A stretch of DNA of 64,000 bases from Candidatus Tectimicrobiota bacterium (GTDB lineage: Bacteria > Tectomicrobia > Entotheonellia > Entotheonellales > Entotheonellaceae): contig BPKO01000001.1 of assembly GCA_026005175.1 (NCBI GenBank), positions 930,001 through 994,000 on the forward strand, written 5' to 3'. Position 1 is the first letter of the stretch. Each line of letters opens with the position of its first letter. Made by a program: the position numbers and the translations under genes. Of this stretch, positions 54,830 to 63,821 are shown one piece after another. Below the pieces are notes generated by a model. It worked only from the letters and a program-made list of their open reading frames with translations. It searched no databases and was not told the DNA's origin.

Positions 54830-56263
54830 GTGGACAGACGGCTGGAGAACCTGCACCGGGCGCTGCACCCGCGCGCCGTGGCCGTGGTGGGCGCGCGCCG
54901 GCTCGACGACTACATGTGGCTGCGCAACCTGAGCACCTTTGCTGGTCCGGTCTACTCGGTCAACATCGACGAAAAGGAAATCCCCGGCATCGAGGCGCTG
55001 GGCTTCCAGAACTACAAGCGCCTTACCGACATTCCCGGGCCCGTCGACTTCGCCGTGGTGGCCGTGCCGCGGCGGGCCACGCCGCTGGTGCTGCAAGACG
55101 CCATCGCCAAAGGGGTGGCCGGCGTTGCCCTGTTCACCGCCGGCTTTGCCGAAACCGGTGAAGCAGAAGGGCGGCAGCTGCAAGAGACCCTTGCCGCCAT
55201 GGCGCGCGACGCTGGCATCGCCCTCATCGGCCCCAACTGCATGGGGCTTTACCATCCCAAAGTGGGGCTGCGCAACCACGTGGAGCAGCCTGCCGGCGAG
55301 GCCGGCAACGTCGGCTTCCTCTCGCAAAGCGGCACCCACGCCATCAACTTTAGCCTCTACGGGGCCAGCCAGGGCCTCAAGTGCAGCAAAGTCATCAGCT
55401 ACGGCAACGGGGTGGTGCTCGACAGCCCCGATTACCTCGAGTACCTCTTGCAGGACGACGAAACCACGGTGATCGGCATGTACATCGAGGGCGTGCGCGA
55501 CGGCCGGCGTTTCTTCGAGGTGGCCAAGCGCATCCCGCCGCGCAAGCCGCTGCTCATCTGGCGCGGTGGCCAGACCGAAGCCGGCCGCCGCGCCACCGCC
55601 TCGCACACCGCCTCCCTGGCGCAGTCCAACGAAGTGTGGGGGGCCCTCCTGCGCCAGACCGGGGCCATCGGGGTCGATGGCCTGGAAGAAATGGTGGATA
55701 CGATCAAGGCGCTGCAGTTTCTCAAGCCCACCCCCGGCACCCGCCTGGGCCTGGTGACGATGACCGGCGGCCCTTCGGTGGTGATCACCGACACCTTTGC
55801 CAGAGAAGGGCTGGAGATTCCGCCTCTCAGCGAGGCCTCCTACGCGCGCTTTCGCACGTTTTTCAACATCATCGGCGGCAGCTACCAGAACCCGATCGAC
55901 ATGGGCATGAACTGGGCAGGCGAGAACTTCGAAGAAATCCTGCGCGTGCTGCGCGATGATCCCCACGTTGACGCCGTGGTCGTCGATTTGCCGCTCACCT
56001 TCCTGCTGCGCCGCATGGCCCTGCGGCCTGACTTCAAAGCGCGGCTCTTTTCCTGCTTGACCGAGATGCGCCAGCACGACGACAAGCCGCTGCTGGCCGT
56101 GGTGGGCTTTTCCCCCTTTGAGAAGGAAGAAGTCGACTTTCGCCGCGAGCTGCTCGCCCTGGGCGTGCCTGCTTTCCACAACTTTGCCCGCGCGGCGCGG
56201 GCGTTTCGCCACGTAAGCGCGTACGCCCGCTTCCGCGCCCGCCTGGCCCAGGAGGGCGGCTGA
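54830..56263 (+). CDS. CoA-binding, ADP-forming acyl-CoA synthetase alpha-like protein
   Basis: 477 residues, GTG start with AGGAGG 5 bases upstream. N-terminal CoA-binding Rossmann domain (ALHPRAVAVVGA, GPVDFAVVAVPRRATP), then succinyl-CoA-ligase-like domains: ALIGPNCMGLYHP, NVGFLSQSGTHAINF, SYGNGVVLDSPDYLEYL, and GGQTEAGRRATASHTASLA with the phosphorylatable His. GLVTMTGGPSVVITDTFARE opens the third domain. It lacks the ATP-grasp beta half, which is either elsewhere or absent. Expected to convert an acyl-CoA to acid with ADP phosphorylation, or the reverse. Confidence 0.88.
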   Translation: MDRRLENLHRALHPRAVAVVGARRLDDYMWLRNLSTFAGPVYSVNIDEKEIPGIEALGFQNYKRLTDIPGPVDFAVVAVPRRATPLVLQDAIAKGVAGVALFTAGFAETGEAEGRQLQETLAAMARDAGIALIGPNCMGLYHPKVGLRNHVEQPAGEAGNVGFLSQSGTHAINFSLYGASQGLKCSKVISYGNGVVLDSPDYLEYLLQDDETTVIGMYIEGVRDGRRFFEVAKRIPPRKPLLIWRGGQTEAGRRATASHTASLAQSNEVWGALLRQTGAIGVDGLEEMVDTIKALQFLKPTPGTRLGLVTMTGGPSVVITDTFAREGLEIPPLSEASYARFRTFFNIIGGSYQNPIDMGMNWAGENFEEILRVLRDDPHVDAVVVDLPLTFLLRRMALRPDFKARLFSCLTEMRQHDDKPLLAVVGFSPFEKEEVDFRRELLALGVPAFHNFARAARAFRHVSAYARFRARLAQEGG

Positions 56264-56274
56264 AGCCCCTTGCC

Positions 56275-57150
56275 ATGGGTGAGCCGCTGGTCAGCGTCGT
56301 TATCCCCACGTACAACCGCGCTGCCATGCTGCGCGAGGCCATTGCTTCGGTGCTGGCGCAGACGTACCGCCACTGGGAGCTCATCGTGGTTGACGACGGC
56401 TCGCAGGACGACACCCCGGCGGTGGTGCAGGCTTTTGGCTCGCAGCTGACGTACCTGCGGCAGGCGCACGCCGGGGTGAGCGCGGCGCGCAACCGCGGGG
56501 CCGCGGCAGCGCGGGGAGAACTGCTGGCCTTTCTCGACTCCGACGACCTCTGGCTGCCGCAGAAGCTGGCCGCGCAGGTGGCCCTGCTGCAGCGCCGCCC
56601 GCAGGTGGCGGCTTGCTACACCGACGAGATCTGGGTCCGCTGCGGGGTGCGCGTCAACCCCCGCCAGGTGCACCGCAAGTTCAGCGGCTGGATCTTCTTC
56701 CAGTCGCTGCCCCGCTGCGTCATCAGCCCCTCGTCGGTGCTGCTGCGACGCTGCCTGTGGCAGCAGCTGGGGGGTTTTAACGAGACCCTGCCGGCCTGTG
56801 AGGATTACGACCTCTGGCTGCGGCTGACCCTGCGCGCGCCGGTGTACCTGGTGCCGCAGCGGCTTATCGTCAAGCGCGGCGGCCACGGCGACCAGCTGTC
56901 GCGCACCATCCCCGTCCTCGACCAGTACCGCATTGCCGCGCTGGAAAAGTGCCTCGCCTACCCCCTGACGCCGCTGCAGCGCCGCGCCGTGCTCTGGCAC
57001 CTGGTGCGCAAGTGCACCATCGTCGCCCAGGGGGCCTGTAAGCGGGGGCAGCAAGCGCGCTGGCAGAGGTACCACGCCAAGGCCCTTTACTACCGGCAGC
57101 AGCTCGGCGGCCAGGGAGTCGCCCACAGGGGAGCAGGCCTATGGCTCTGA
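56275..57150 (+). CDS. Family 2 glycosyltransferase
   Basis: 291 residues. GT-A fold motifs: PLVSVVIPTYNRAAMLREAI, ELIVVDDGSQDDT, AGVSAARNRGAAAARGELLA, and the metal-binding FLDSDDLW. Acceptor-side motif GGFNETLPACEDYDLWLRL matches the family ED-Y-DLW. The last 60 residues are basic. Adds a sugar from a nucleotide donor to a cell-surface glycan or lipid; not further definable. Its end overlaps the ParB-like gene by 10 bases. Confidence 0.92.
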   Translation: MGEPLVSVVIPTYNRAAMLREAIASVLAQTYRHWELIVVDDGSQDDTPAVVQAFGSQLTYLRQAHAGVSAARNRGAAAARGELLAFLDSDDLWLPQKLAAQVALLQRRPQVAACYTDEIWVRCGVRVNPRQVHRKFSGWIFFQSLPRCVISPSSVLLRRCLWQQLGGFNETLPACEDYDLWLRLTLRAPVYLVPQRLIVKRGGHGDQLSRTIPVLDQYRIAALEKCLAYPLTPLQRRAVLWHLVRKCTIVAQGACKRGQQARWQRYHAKALYYRQQLGGQGVAHRGAGLWL

Positions 57151-58115
57151 GGCCGGTTTTTCGCACGGTGGCGCTGAGCGAGATCGACCTCGACGACCAC
57201 GCCTTTGTCGTTACCTACCGGCCCCCGCTTCAGGAGCTGGAGCGCTCGGTGGCGCGCGCCGGTGTGCTCACTCCAGTGCACTTGCGCGCCTTTCCCGGAA
57301 AGGCGCAGCTGCAAGTGGTGTGCGGCTACAAGCGCCTTTTGGCCTGCCAGCAGACGGGACGGCAACAGGTGCCGGCGCTGGTGCACCAAGCGCTTTCCGA
57401 GGAGGAAGCGCTGTGGCTGGCCGTGCACGACAACCTGGGCACGCGCGCCTTCAATGCGGTGGAAAAAGGGAGAATCTTGCGCCGCCTACGCGACGCTTTT
57501 GGCTACAGCCCGGGACGGCTGGCAGAGGAGGTCTGCCCTTTGCTCACTCTGCCGCCGCGCCGCGACACGGTGGAGGCTTACTGCACCCTGGCGGCCCTCG
57601 AAGAGCCGCTGCCGGCAGCGGTGGTAGAAGGCGCTCTGCCGCTAGAGGCGGCGCTGTGGATCGGCCGCCACCAGGGCGCGGACCGCGAGGCGTTGCTGGC
57701 GCTGTTTACCGGGCTTAAGCTCAGCAGCAGCCGGGCGCGCGAGCTGGCCACCTTCATCGACGAGATCTGCCGGCGCGAGCGGTGCAGCGCCGCGGCGCTC
57801 CTGCAGCGGCTCGGGGTGACGGCGGTGCTGGCCGAAGCGGGGCTTGACGGGCCGCAGAAGCTGGAGCGGGTGCGCCGCCTGCTCTATGAGGCGCGCTATC
57901 CGCAGCTAAGTGCCCACGAGCAGCGCTTTCGCGAGGCCCTGCGCCGCCTGCGGCTGCCGCCGCAGGTGAGCCTGCGCCCGCCGCCGTACTTTGAAGGGCA
58001 GCAGTACCAAGTGAGCTTTCCTTTTGGCACGCGGCAGGAGCTGGCCCGCATCGCGGAGCGCTTGCAGGCCGCAGCAGCAGACGCCGCTCTCGACGAGCTC
58101 CTGGCGCTGCTCTGA
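57141..58115 (+). CDS. ParB N-terminal-domain protein, orphan
   Basis: 324 residues; GGAG 7 bases before the ATG. The first 100 residues are a ParB/sulfiredoxin-like domain: LQELERSVARAGVLTPVHLR, VVCGYKRLLACQQTG (family G-x-RR replaced by GYKR), VHDNLGTRAFNAVEKGRIL. A helical HTH-like part follows (GYSPGRLAEEV, YCTLAALEEPLP). No ParA is adjacent and no parS-like site was seen, and a glycosyltransferase precedes it, so it is unlikely to be the chromosomal partition protein. Confidence 0.8.
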   Translation: MALRPVFRTVALSEIDLDDHAFVVTYRPPLQELERSVARAGVLTPVHLRAFPGKAQLQVVCGYKRLLACQQTGRQQVPALVHQALSEEEALWLAVHDNLGTRAFNAVEKGRILRRLRDAFGYSPGRLAEEVCPLLTLPPRRDTVEAYCTLAALEEPLPAAVVEGALPLEAALWIGRHQGADREALLALFTGLKLSSSRARELATFIDEICRRERCSAAALLQRLGVTAVLAEAGLDGPQKLERVRRLLYEARYPQLSAHEQRFREALRRLRLPPQVSLRPPPYFEGQQYQVSFPFGTRQELARIAERLQAAAADAALDELLALL

Positions 58116-58121
58116 GCCTGC

Positions 58122-58841
58122 TTAGGACAGCGTAGCGAGCAGGCGCTTGCAGCGCAGGGCGTCGTCGAGCATCGCCTTGTTGTTAAACAGCACAAACGCC
58201 GGCCGCTTCCCCACCTGCGCCAGCACGGCCTGCAGCTCGGCGTCGCTATAGCGGTAGTCGTAGCCGGTGCGGCCGTGCAGGCGGAAGTAGTAGATCTCGC
58301 CATGCTGCGGCGCGTCCTTGAATGGGTCGACGCAGTGGATGAGGTCGAGCTCCTGGCACAGCTGCGCCACCAGCGAGGGCGGCCAGGCGCCCCGCGGCTC
58401 CCAGGCCAGCCGCAGGTCATCGCGAGGGATGCGGGTAAAAAAAGCACGCAGGTTGGCGACGTTTTCGGCACTGGGGCGCAGGCTGGCCGGGCACTGCAGC
58501 ACCACTAGCGGCGCTGCCAGGGCGCGGGCAATCTCAAGCGTGCGCGTCCAGGCGGCAAACACCTCCGGCGTGGGGCGAAAGTGGCCGTAGGCGTTGCGGG
58601 CCTGCGGCGGCAGGGGCTGGCGCAGGCGGCGGTAAGTGGGGCTGCTCGGCGGGTGGGTAATCAGCTGCCAGGCCTTGAGGGTAAACGTGAAGCCCGGCGG
58701 CGCGGTCTCGCGCCAGCGCCGCACCGTCTCGAGCCGCGGCGGCTGATAAAAGGTCTGCTGCACTTCAACTAGGTCAAAGAGCCGAAAGTACTCGTGCCGG
58801 GCCACCGGGAAGCCGCAGCAGCCCACTTTGACGGCGGTCAC
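58122..58841 (-). CDS. DUF72 family protein (YecE-like TIM barrel)
   Basis: 239 residues from GTG 58841, GGAG 7 bases upstream; the longer open frame overlaps the upstream gene. DUF72 motifs: VKVGCCGFPVARHEYFRLFD, VEVQQTFYQPPRLETVRRW, FTFTLKAWQLITHP, LAWEPRGAW, HCVDPFKDAP, YFRLHGRTGYDYRYSD, and FVLFNNKAMLDDAL. Conserved barrel protein of uncertain function. Last gene of a minus-strand run. Confidence 0.9.
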   Translation of the reverse strand: MTAVKVGCCGFPVARHEYFRLFDLVEVQQTFYQPPRLETVRRWRETAPPGFTFTLKAWQLITHPPSSPTYRRLRQPLPPQARNAYGHFRPTPEVFAAWTRTLEIARALAAPLVVLQCPASLRPSAENVANLRAFFTRIPRDDLRLAWEPRGAWPPSLVAQLCQELDLIHCVDPFKDAPQHGEIYYFRLHGRTGYDYRYSDAELQAVLAQVGKRPAFVLFNNKAMLDDALRCKRLLATLS

Positions 58842-58845
58842 ACCC

Positions 58846-58935
58846 TCACTCCACAAGGCGCTCCAGGGCCTTGAGAAGGTCGTCTTGCGGCACGCGGTAG
58901 ACCGCCTCCAGCGGCCCGGCGTAGGGCACCGGCAT
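58846..58935 (-). CDS. Possible small protein, 29 aa
   Basis: Starts at the ATG at 58935, sits between the small membrane protein and the DUF72 gene and ends 4 bases before the DUF72 start. The peptide (MPVPYAGPLEAVYRVPQDD followed by LLKALERLVE) has a natural amino-acid mix unlike shadow frames. No clear ribosome-binding site. It may be the tail of a broken longer protein. Confidence 0.3.
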   Translation of the reverse strand: MPVPYAGPLEAVYRVPQDDLLKALERLVE

Positions 58936-58948
58936 GCGCGGGGCACCC

Positions 58949-59368
58949 TTAGAGGAGAGAAAAGCGCCAAATCGTTTGATGAACGTACCACAGGCAGGCG
59001 GCACTGCCAAGCAGGAAGACGACGGCCACCGCCACCAGCGTGTACCCCCAGCGGCGGGCCGCTGCGCCCCGCACCACGCGCGTCGGGCGCAGCACCCGCA
59101 GGCCAGGCGGCGGGAAGCAGGCGTGGGCAAGCACGCGGCGGCCCAGGCGCAGGCACGCCACGCCACATAAGACAAAGCCCAAAAGGGAGGTCGCGAAAGC
59201 GAGTTCGAGCAGCAGGAGGACCGTGTCGACCTCTGCCTGCTGCAGGAAGGCACGCAGCCACGCCGTGAAGCGCGGCATCCCCAGCGCCACCAGTGCCAGC
59301 ACGCCCAGGGCGCCAGCCAGCACGCGGGCGCGCAAGCGGCGGTCAGCGGGCAGGTATTCTGGCTCCAT
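58949..59368 (-). CDS. Hypothetical small membrane protein, 139 aa
   Basis: Not recognised. GAGGA about 7 bases before the ATG. Three predicted membrane helices: about 15-33 (ARVLAGALGVLALVALGM), 48-70 (VLLLLELAFATSLLGFVLCG) and 108-130 (LVAVAVVFLLGSAACLWYV). Basic loop with RPTRVVRGAAARRWG. Follows the LLM oxidoreductase gene by 75 bases on the same strand. Confidence 0.65.
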   Translation of the reverse strand: MEPEYLPADRRLRARVLAGALGVLALVALGMPRFTAWLRAFLQQAEVDTVLLLLELAFATSLLGFVLCGVACLRLGRRVLAHACFPPPGLRVLRPTRVVRGAAARRWGYTLVAVAVVFLLGSAACLWYVHQTIWRFSLL

Positions 59369-59443
59369 GCAGGCTTCCTCACGCCAGAGGGAGACCCCGT
59401 GCCTTCCTTATCGGCAAAATCGGCTGCCCACTTGCGCCTGCCC

Positions 59444-60451
59444 CTAAGCCGTGGGTGCCAGGGCGCGCACCGCCTGGCGCAGGCGCTCTCGCTTGCGCTG
59501 CGGGTCGGTTTCGGCAGTCAGCAGGTGGAGAAACGCCGTATCCACCCCCGCTTCCAGGTAGCGGCGCACGTGGTCCCGGATGTCGGCCAGCGAGCCGCGC
59601 AGGATAAGCTCGTCGAGCACGGCCGCAGGGATGGCCGCCACCGCGGCCCGGCGGTCCCCGCGGTCCCACGCCTGCCACATGGGGGCAAGAGCAGCACCGC
59701 GGCCAAGCCACTCCTGAAACGCCCGGTAGACGGGCACGTTGAGGTAGGCGGCACAGTGGCGGCGCAGGAACTGTTCGGCTTCGGGGCTTGGTGGGTCGGC
59801 GCTCACCATCAGGCGCGCCGCGATCTCGATGCCGTTGGGGTCACGCCCTGCCTGGGCTGCGGCCGCCCGCACCACCTGCACGGATTTGGGAACATCGGCC
59901 ACCGAGAGCCAGTTGAGGATCGCCCCGTCTCCCACCTCGCCGGCCACCCGCAGCATCCCCGGCCGCAACGCCGCCACGTAAATGGGCACCGGCGCAGCCG
60001 GCGGCCGCGTGAGGCGAAAGCCGCTGACACGGAGCGTCTCGCCAGCAAAAACGACGCGCTCGCCGCTGAGGGCACGGCGCAGAAACTGCACCATCTCGCG
60101 CACCCGCGTCGCCGGGCGCCGGAAGGTGCCGCCGTTCCAGGCTTCGACAATGGGCTGCGAGCCGGCGCCGATGCCCAGACAGAAGCGCCCGGGGGCAAGC
60201 TCGGCGAGGCCGGCCGCGCACATCGCCAGAGTGGCCGGCCCGCGCGTGAAGGCGTTGACAATCGCCGTGCCCACCCGCAGCCGCGAGGCCAGGGCCACCA
60301 CCGCCAAGGGCGAAAAGCCATCCACGCCGTCGACTTCCAGCGACCAGGCATCGCGGTAGCCGAGGCGCTCGGCTTCCTGGGCAAGCTCGACGTGCTCGGC
60401 AAGGCCAAACCCCTCCAGAGGAACCGACAGCGCCCAGCGTTTCTCTGCCAT
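59444..60451 (-). CDS. LLM-class flavin-dependent oxidoreductase (bacterial luciferase-like, possibly F420)
   Basis: 335 residues. Luciferase-like TIM barrel: ELAQEAERLGYRDAWSLEVD, LRVGTAIVNAFTRGPATLAM, LAELAPGRFCLGIGAGSQPI, EMVQFLRRALSGE, APVPIYVAALRPGMLRVAGE, and GSLADIRDHVRRYLEAGVDT near the C terminus. Such enzymes use F420 or FMN; cofactor not resolvable. It follows the metallophosphoesterase gene by 24 bases. Confidence 0.9.
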   Translation of the reverse strand: MAEKRWALSVPLEGFGLAEHVELAQEAERLGYRDAWSLEVDGVDGFSPLAVVALASRLRVGTAIVNAFTRGPATLAMCAAGLAELAPGRFCLGIGAGSQPIVEAWNGGTFRRPATRVREMVQFLRRALSGERVVFAGETLRVSGFRLTRPPAAPVPIYVAALRPGMLRVAGEVGDGAILNWLSVADVPKSVQVVRAAAAQAGRDPNGIEIAARLMVSADPPSPEAEQFLRRHCAAYLNVPVYRAFQEWLGRGAALAPMWQAWDRGDRRAAVAAIPAAVLDELILRGSLADIRDHVRRYLEAGVDTAFLHLLTAETDPQRKRERLRQAVRALAPTA

Positions 60452-60475
60452 GGTGCTTCCCCCGTGCTGTGCGTC

Positions 60476-61242
60476 CTAGCGCAGGTCCCCAAACGCCACG
60501 CGGCGCTCGCGCGTGTCGAGGATGGCGTAGTCGCCCTGCCGCAGCTGGCCCGGACACACCACCAAGGTGTTGCCCACCAGCAGCCGGCCCTTCTGGCCGC
60601 CCTGGCGCGAGCAAAAAGCAAAGCGCGGGTCGTAGGTTTTGATGAGGTGGCTGACCGCTTCGTGGCCACCCGGCTCCGCTTCTCCCTCAAAGACGCCGGC
60701 CGGCGGGGTATGGAAGAGCAGCAACTTTTCCCCCTCGAGGTGGCGCAGGAAATCGAGCGCGAACGTGGCCTCCCACGCCTGGGTAGCGCAAGAACGCACT
60801 CGTACTCGCGCTCGTTCTCGGTAATCTCCCCGCCAAAGCCGGCGACGACGTACCCCCGGCCCAGCGGCGCAAAGCTGCGGTGTACCATGTGCACGTGCGG
60901 GGCCACGATTTCGGCGTTGAAAGCCGCTTGCAGGAAAAAGCGCTCCGGCGCGTCGTTCTCCCCCGGGATGATAAACACCGGGACCTCGAGGCGATTGAGG
61001 AACTCGAAAAACCGCAGCAGCGACTGCGCGTCGTCGTCGCGCTCGCGCAAGATCTCCGGCCGCGTCAAGTCAGGGGCCCGCCTTTCGGCCTGCGCCCGTT
61101 CCCACTCGGCGCGCCGCGCCTCGGCGCGCAGGATGTTGCCGGTAAAGACCACGGCCTCGATCCCGGCCTCCTGCACCACTTCGGGGAGCCGGTGCAGGTA
61201 GTCAAATTCCTCGTGCAAGTCGCTGATGGCAAGGATGTTCAT
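60476..61242 (-). CDS. Calcineurin-like metallophosphoesterase, one frame break
   Basis: About 255 residues. Start at ATG 61242 with GGAG 8 bases upstream. Motifs: ILAISDLHEEFDYL (DLH metal ligands), VVFTGNILRA (family GD replaced by GN), IIPGENDAPE (GN-E/H-D type, with GEND), and, after a frame break near 60790, LLLFHTPPAGVFEGEAEPGG and GQLRQGDYAILD. The replacement of the bridging Asp by Asn in TGN and the GEND block are typical of a divergent subgroup. Substrate unknown. Confidence 0.78.
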
Positions 61243-61335
61243 GGGATGCACTCCTTTCCCAAGGCGGGCACTCCAACTCCATCAAGCACAGCATACGCAA
61301 AGGGCGCGGCAGCGGCAAGCCGGCAGGCAAGCCGC

Positions 61336-61818
61336 TCAGGCAATGGCCAAGTCGGCGACGATTTCTGCCCCCAGGGCCGGGAAAATAGCGGGGACGGTCT
61401 TGATCTTTAGCGAGCGGCCGCCGCCGCCGAGGATGATCCAGGGAAGATCCATAATGCGCTGGTCGACGTAAAGCGGCAGCTCGGGAGGCAAGGCCAAGGG
61501 CGTGACGCCGCCCACGTGCATGCCGGTGAGCGCTGTCATCTCCTCGGCCGAAGCAAATGAGGCCTTGGGAACCCCCAAGAGCCGGCGCACGCGCCGGTTG
61601 ACGTCAAGCCGCGTGGTGGCCAGGACGACACAGGCAGCGTACTTTTTGGGCCCGCGCGTGGAGGCCACGATGATCGTGTTGCAAGAATGCGCCAGGGGAT
61701 AGCCGTAGTGCGCGCAAAAGGCAGCAGTGTCGGCGTAAGCCGGGTCGATGGGAATGAGCTCATAGGGAACACCGATGCGCTCAAGCGCGGCAAGCACCTG
61801 CGCTTCGGCTGTCGCCAT
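61336..61818 (-). CDS. YbaK/EbsC-family aminoacyl-tRNA deacylase
   Basis: 160 residues from ATG 61818, GGAGG 8 bases upstream. YbaK/ProX-type fold: ALERIGVPYELIPID, SCNTIIVASTRGPKKYAACV, LDVNRRVRRLLGVPKASFAS, EEMTALTGMHVGGVTPLALP, and LYVDQRIMDLPWIILGGGGR. These enzymes hydrolyse misacylated tRNA (Cys-tRNAPro, Ala-tRNAPro and relatives). The conserved catalytic Lys of the KVV/KKYA region is present. Confidence 0.9.
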   Translation of the reverse strand: MATAEAQVLAALERIGVPYELIPIDPAYADTAAFCAHYGYPLAHSCNTIIVASTRGPKKYAACVVLATTRLDVNRRVRRLLGVPKASFASAEEMTALTGMHVGGVTPLALPPELPLYVDQRIMDLPWIILGGGGRSLKIKTVPAIFPALGAEIVADLAIA

Positions 61819-61896
61819 TGGCCAGCCTCCTCCCTCGGGCAGCGGTTTTGCTGACAGTTTACGCGCCGCGCCCTGGGCAAGCAAGGGAGAGGCGCT

Positions 61897-63612
61897 TCAG
61901 CCGGCGATGGCCGTGTACAGGGCGACGCCGGCAAAGACGAGCACGACCCACAGCACGGGCAGGCCAAGGGAGAGGCGAGCCTGGTCTGTTTTCGCGGCAC
62001 CCTGCTGCCAGCGGCGGAGCCGTTCTCCTACCAGAGCCGGGTTCTGGCCCCAGGCCAGTAAAGCCTCGCCGCAGCGCTGCCAGGCTTCCCCCGCCTGCCG
62101 TGCTGTGGCGATGAGCCAGCGGCTCGCCGGGGGCAGCAGCTTGCGGTACCACCAGTCGGTGTCAAGGGTGATGGCCGGCGTCCCGTGCAGCTTGGCGCGG
62201 CAGAGCCAGAAGCCCAGGGCCGTTCCCCCCAGCAGCTGCAGGGTGGAAACGACGTGTGCGGCGCTATAGGGATGATACGAAGCGGCAAAGGGCAGGCGGG
62301 CGTAGAGCCAGCCAGGAAAGAGCCCCAGCGCCAGACACAGCAAGGCAGCAGCCCCCATGGCCAGCAGCATGGAAGCAGGCACCGGCCGCAGCTGCCAGGA
62401 GCGGTCGGGGCCGGCAAAGGCCAGGTAGGGCAGCTTCAGGCCGACGCTGAGAAACGTGCCCACGCTGGCCAGCTCGAGCAGCAAGCTCACCAGCGGGCGG
62501 TGGGCCTCGGTGGCGGCCGCAATGACCATCGACTTGCTGATAAAACCGTTGAAAAGGGGCGCTCCGGAAATCGACAGCGCCCCCACCAGGTACAGCAGCG
62601 CCACCAGCGGCAGGTGGCGGCCCAGTCCGCCCAGCTCGGTGAGGCGGCGCCGGCCGGTGGCGTACAGCACGGCGCCGGTGGCCATAAACAGCAGCGCTTT
62701 GTAGAGAATGTGGCAGAAGGCGTGTGCCACTGCGCCGCTGAGGGCCAAAGCGGTGCCCAGCCCCACCCCGGTGACCATGTAGCCCACCTGGCTGACGATG
62801 TGATAGGCGAGCAGGCGCCGCATGTCTTTTTCTAGCAAGGCAAAGACAACCCCGTAGAGGGCCATGACGGTCCCGGCCCACACCAGCACCTCGGCGCCGG
62901 CAAAAAGCCGCGCCAGCACGTACACGGCGGCTTTGGTGGTAAAGGCACTGAGAAAGACGCTGCCGCTGACCGAGGCTTCGGGATAGGCGTCGGGGAGCCA
63001 GGCGTGCAACGGCGGCACGGCGGCGTTGACGGCGACGCCAAGCAGGATCAGCCAGAAAGCGGCTTCCGTCTCGCCCGCGCGGCCCAGGGCCTCAAGCGCC
63101 AGGGGGTGTCCGGCCGCCAGGTGCAGCAAAATGCCACACAGCAGCAGCGAGCCGCCAGCAGCATGGACCAGCAGGTAGCGAAACCCCGCCGCCCGGGAGC
63201 GCGGCGTGCCGCCACACCAGACCACAAAGAGAGAAGCGACCGCCATCAGCTCCCAAAACACAAACAGCGACAGCCAATCGCCGGCAAAGACCACGCCCAG
63301 GGCGGCACCCGCATAGACCAGTGCCGCCGCCTGCTCGCCGCGCCGTGGCGCGTGCAAGGCATAGAGTATCCCCAGCACGGTGATGAGGGCGAAAATGAGG
63401 CCAAAGACGCGGCTCAGGGCGTCGACGCGCAGCAACTCGACCGTGTATCCCGAAAGCGCTAGGGACCACCGGGCATCGCCGGCAAGGCGCAGCACGGCCA
63501 GCAAGGCAAGCAGCGTCCCGGCGAGCAGCCCCACTTGCCGCAGGCGAGGGCGGGGGCAAGCCGCCAGCAAGGCGGTGAGAAAAAGCAGCAGTGCCGGGTG
63601 AAGTCCGTTCAC
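61897..63612 (-). CDS. Proton-translocating antiporter-like subunit (MrpD/NuoL-NuoN type)
   Basis: 571 residues; GTG start at 63612 overlapping the stop of the 70-aa gene (GTGA). About 14 membrane helices; conserved FVFWELMAVASLFVVWCGG (with the key Glu of TM5), HAWLPDAYPEASVSGSVFLS, VFALLEKDMRRLLAYHIVSQ, GYMVTG, HAFCHILYKALLFMATGAVL, and the C-terminal DTDWWYRKLLPP typical of Mrp/complex I-like antiporters. Works as a proton/sodium-translocating subunit of a larger complex. Last gene of an operon coming from beyond the right edge. Confidence 0.9.
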   Translation of the reverse strand: MNGLHPALLLFLTALLAACPRPRLRQVGLLAGTLLALLAVLRLAGDARWSLALSGYTVELLRVDALSRVFGLIFALITVLGILYALHAPRRGEQAAALVYAGAALGVVFAGDWLSLFVFWELMAVASLFVVWCGGTPRSRAAGFRYLLVHAAGGSLLLCGILLHLAAGHPLALEALGRAGETEAAFWLILLGVAVNAAVPPLHAWLPDAYPEASVSGSVFLSAFTTKAAVYVLARLFAGAEVLVWAGTVMALYGVVFALLEKDMRRLLAYHIVSQVGYMVTGVGLGTALALSGAVAHAFCHILYKALLFMATGAVLYATGRRRLTELGGLGRHLPLVALLYLVGALSISGAPLFNGFISKSMVIAAATEAHRPLVSLLLELASVGTFLSVGLKLPYLAFAGPDRSWQLRPVPASMLLAMGAAALLCLALGLFPGWLYARLPFAASYHPYSAAHVVSTLQLLGGTALGFWLCRAKLHGTPAITLDTDWWYRKLLPPASRWLIATARQAGEAWQRCGEALLAWGQNPALVGERLRRWQQGAAKTDQARLSLGLPVLWVVLVFAGVALYTAIAG

Positions 63613-63821
63613 GAGGCGTCGTCTCCGTAGTAGTCTTCGCGGCGCTGCAGCCAGCCGTGCCCCAGCCCCGCCGCGGTGTAAATCAGCACCACGCTGCCGG
63701 CAAGGCCGTACACGAGCGCAAACGCAGGCAGCGCCTGCCACCAAAAGGGGTGATGGGCGTGGACAAAGCGCTCGGCGGCCACCAGGGCCGCCAGGAAAGA
63801 GAAGACCAGCCAGCGCCTCAT
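63609..63821 (-). CDS. Small two-helix membrane protein of the antiporter operon, 70 aa
   Basis: Starts at ATG 63821, overlapping the stop of the upstream gene (ATGA), and overlaps the next start (GTGA), so all three are translationally coupled. Two helices: WLVFSFLAALVAAERFV and LPAFALVYGLAGSVVLIYTA. Ends with a charged tail (QRREDYYGDDAS). Not a recognised MrpC/NuoK homologue, but its position suggests an accessory subunit. Confidence 0.75.
   Translation of the reverse strand: MRRWLVFSFLAALVAAERFVHAHHPFWWQALPAFALVYGLAGSVVLIYTAAGLGHGWLQRREDYYGDDAS

Noticed and set aside
57141..58115. Chromosomal parAB partition locus
   Set aside because: Only a ParB-like N-terminal domain; no ParA neighbour, no parS-like repeats, and the gene overlaps a glycosyltransferase.
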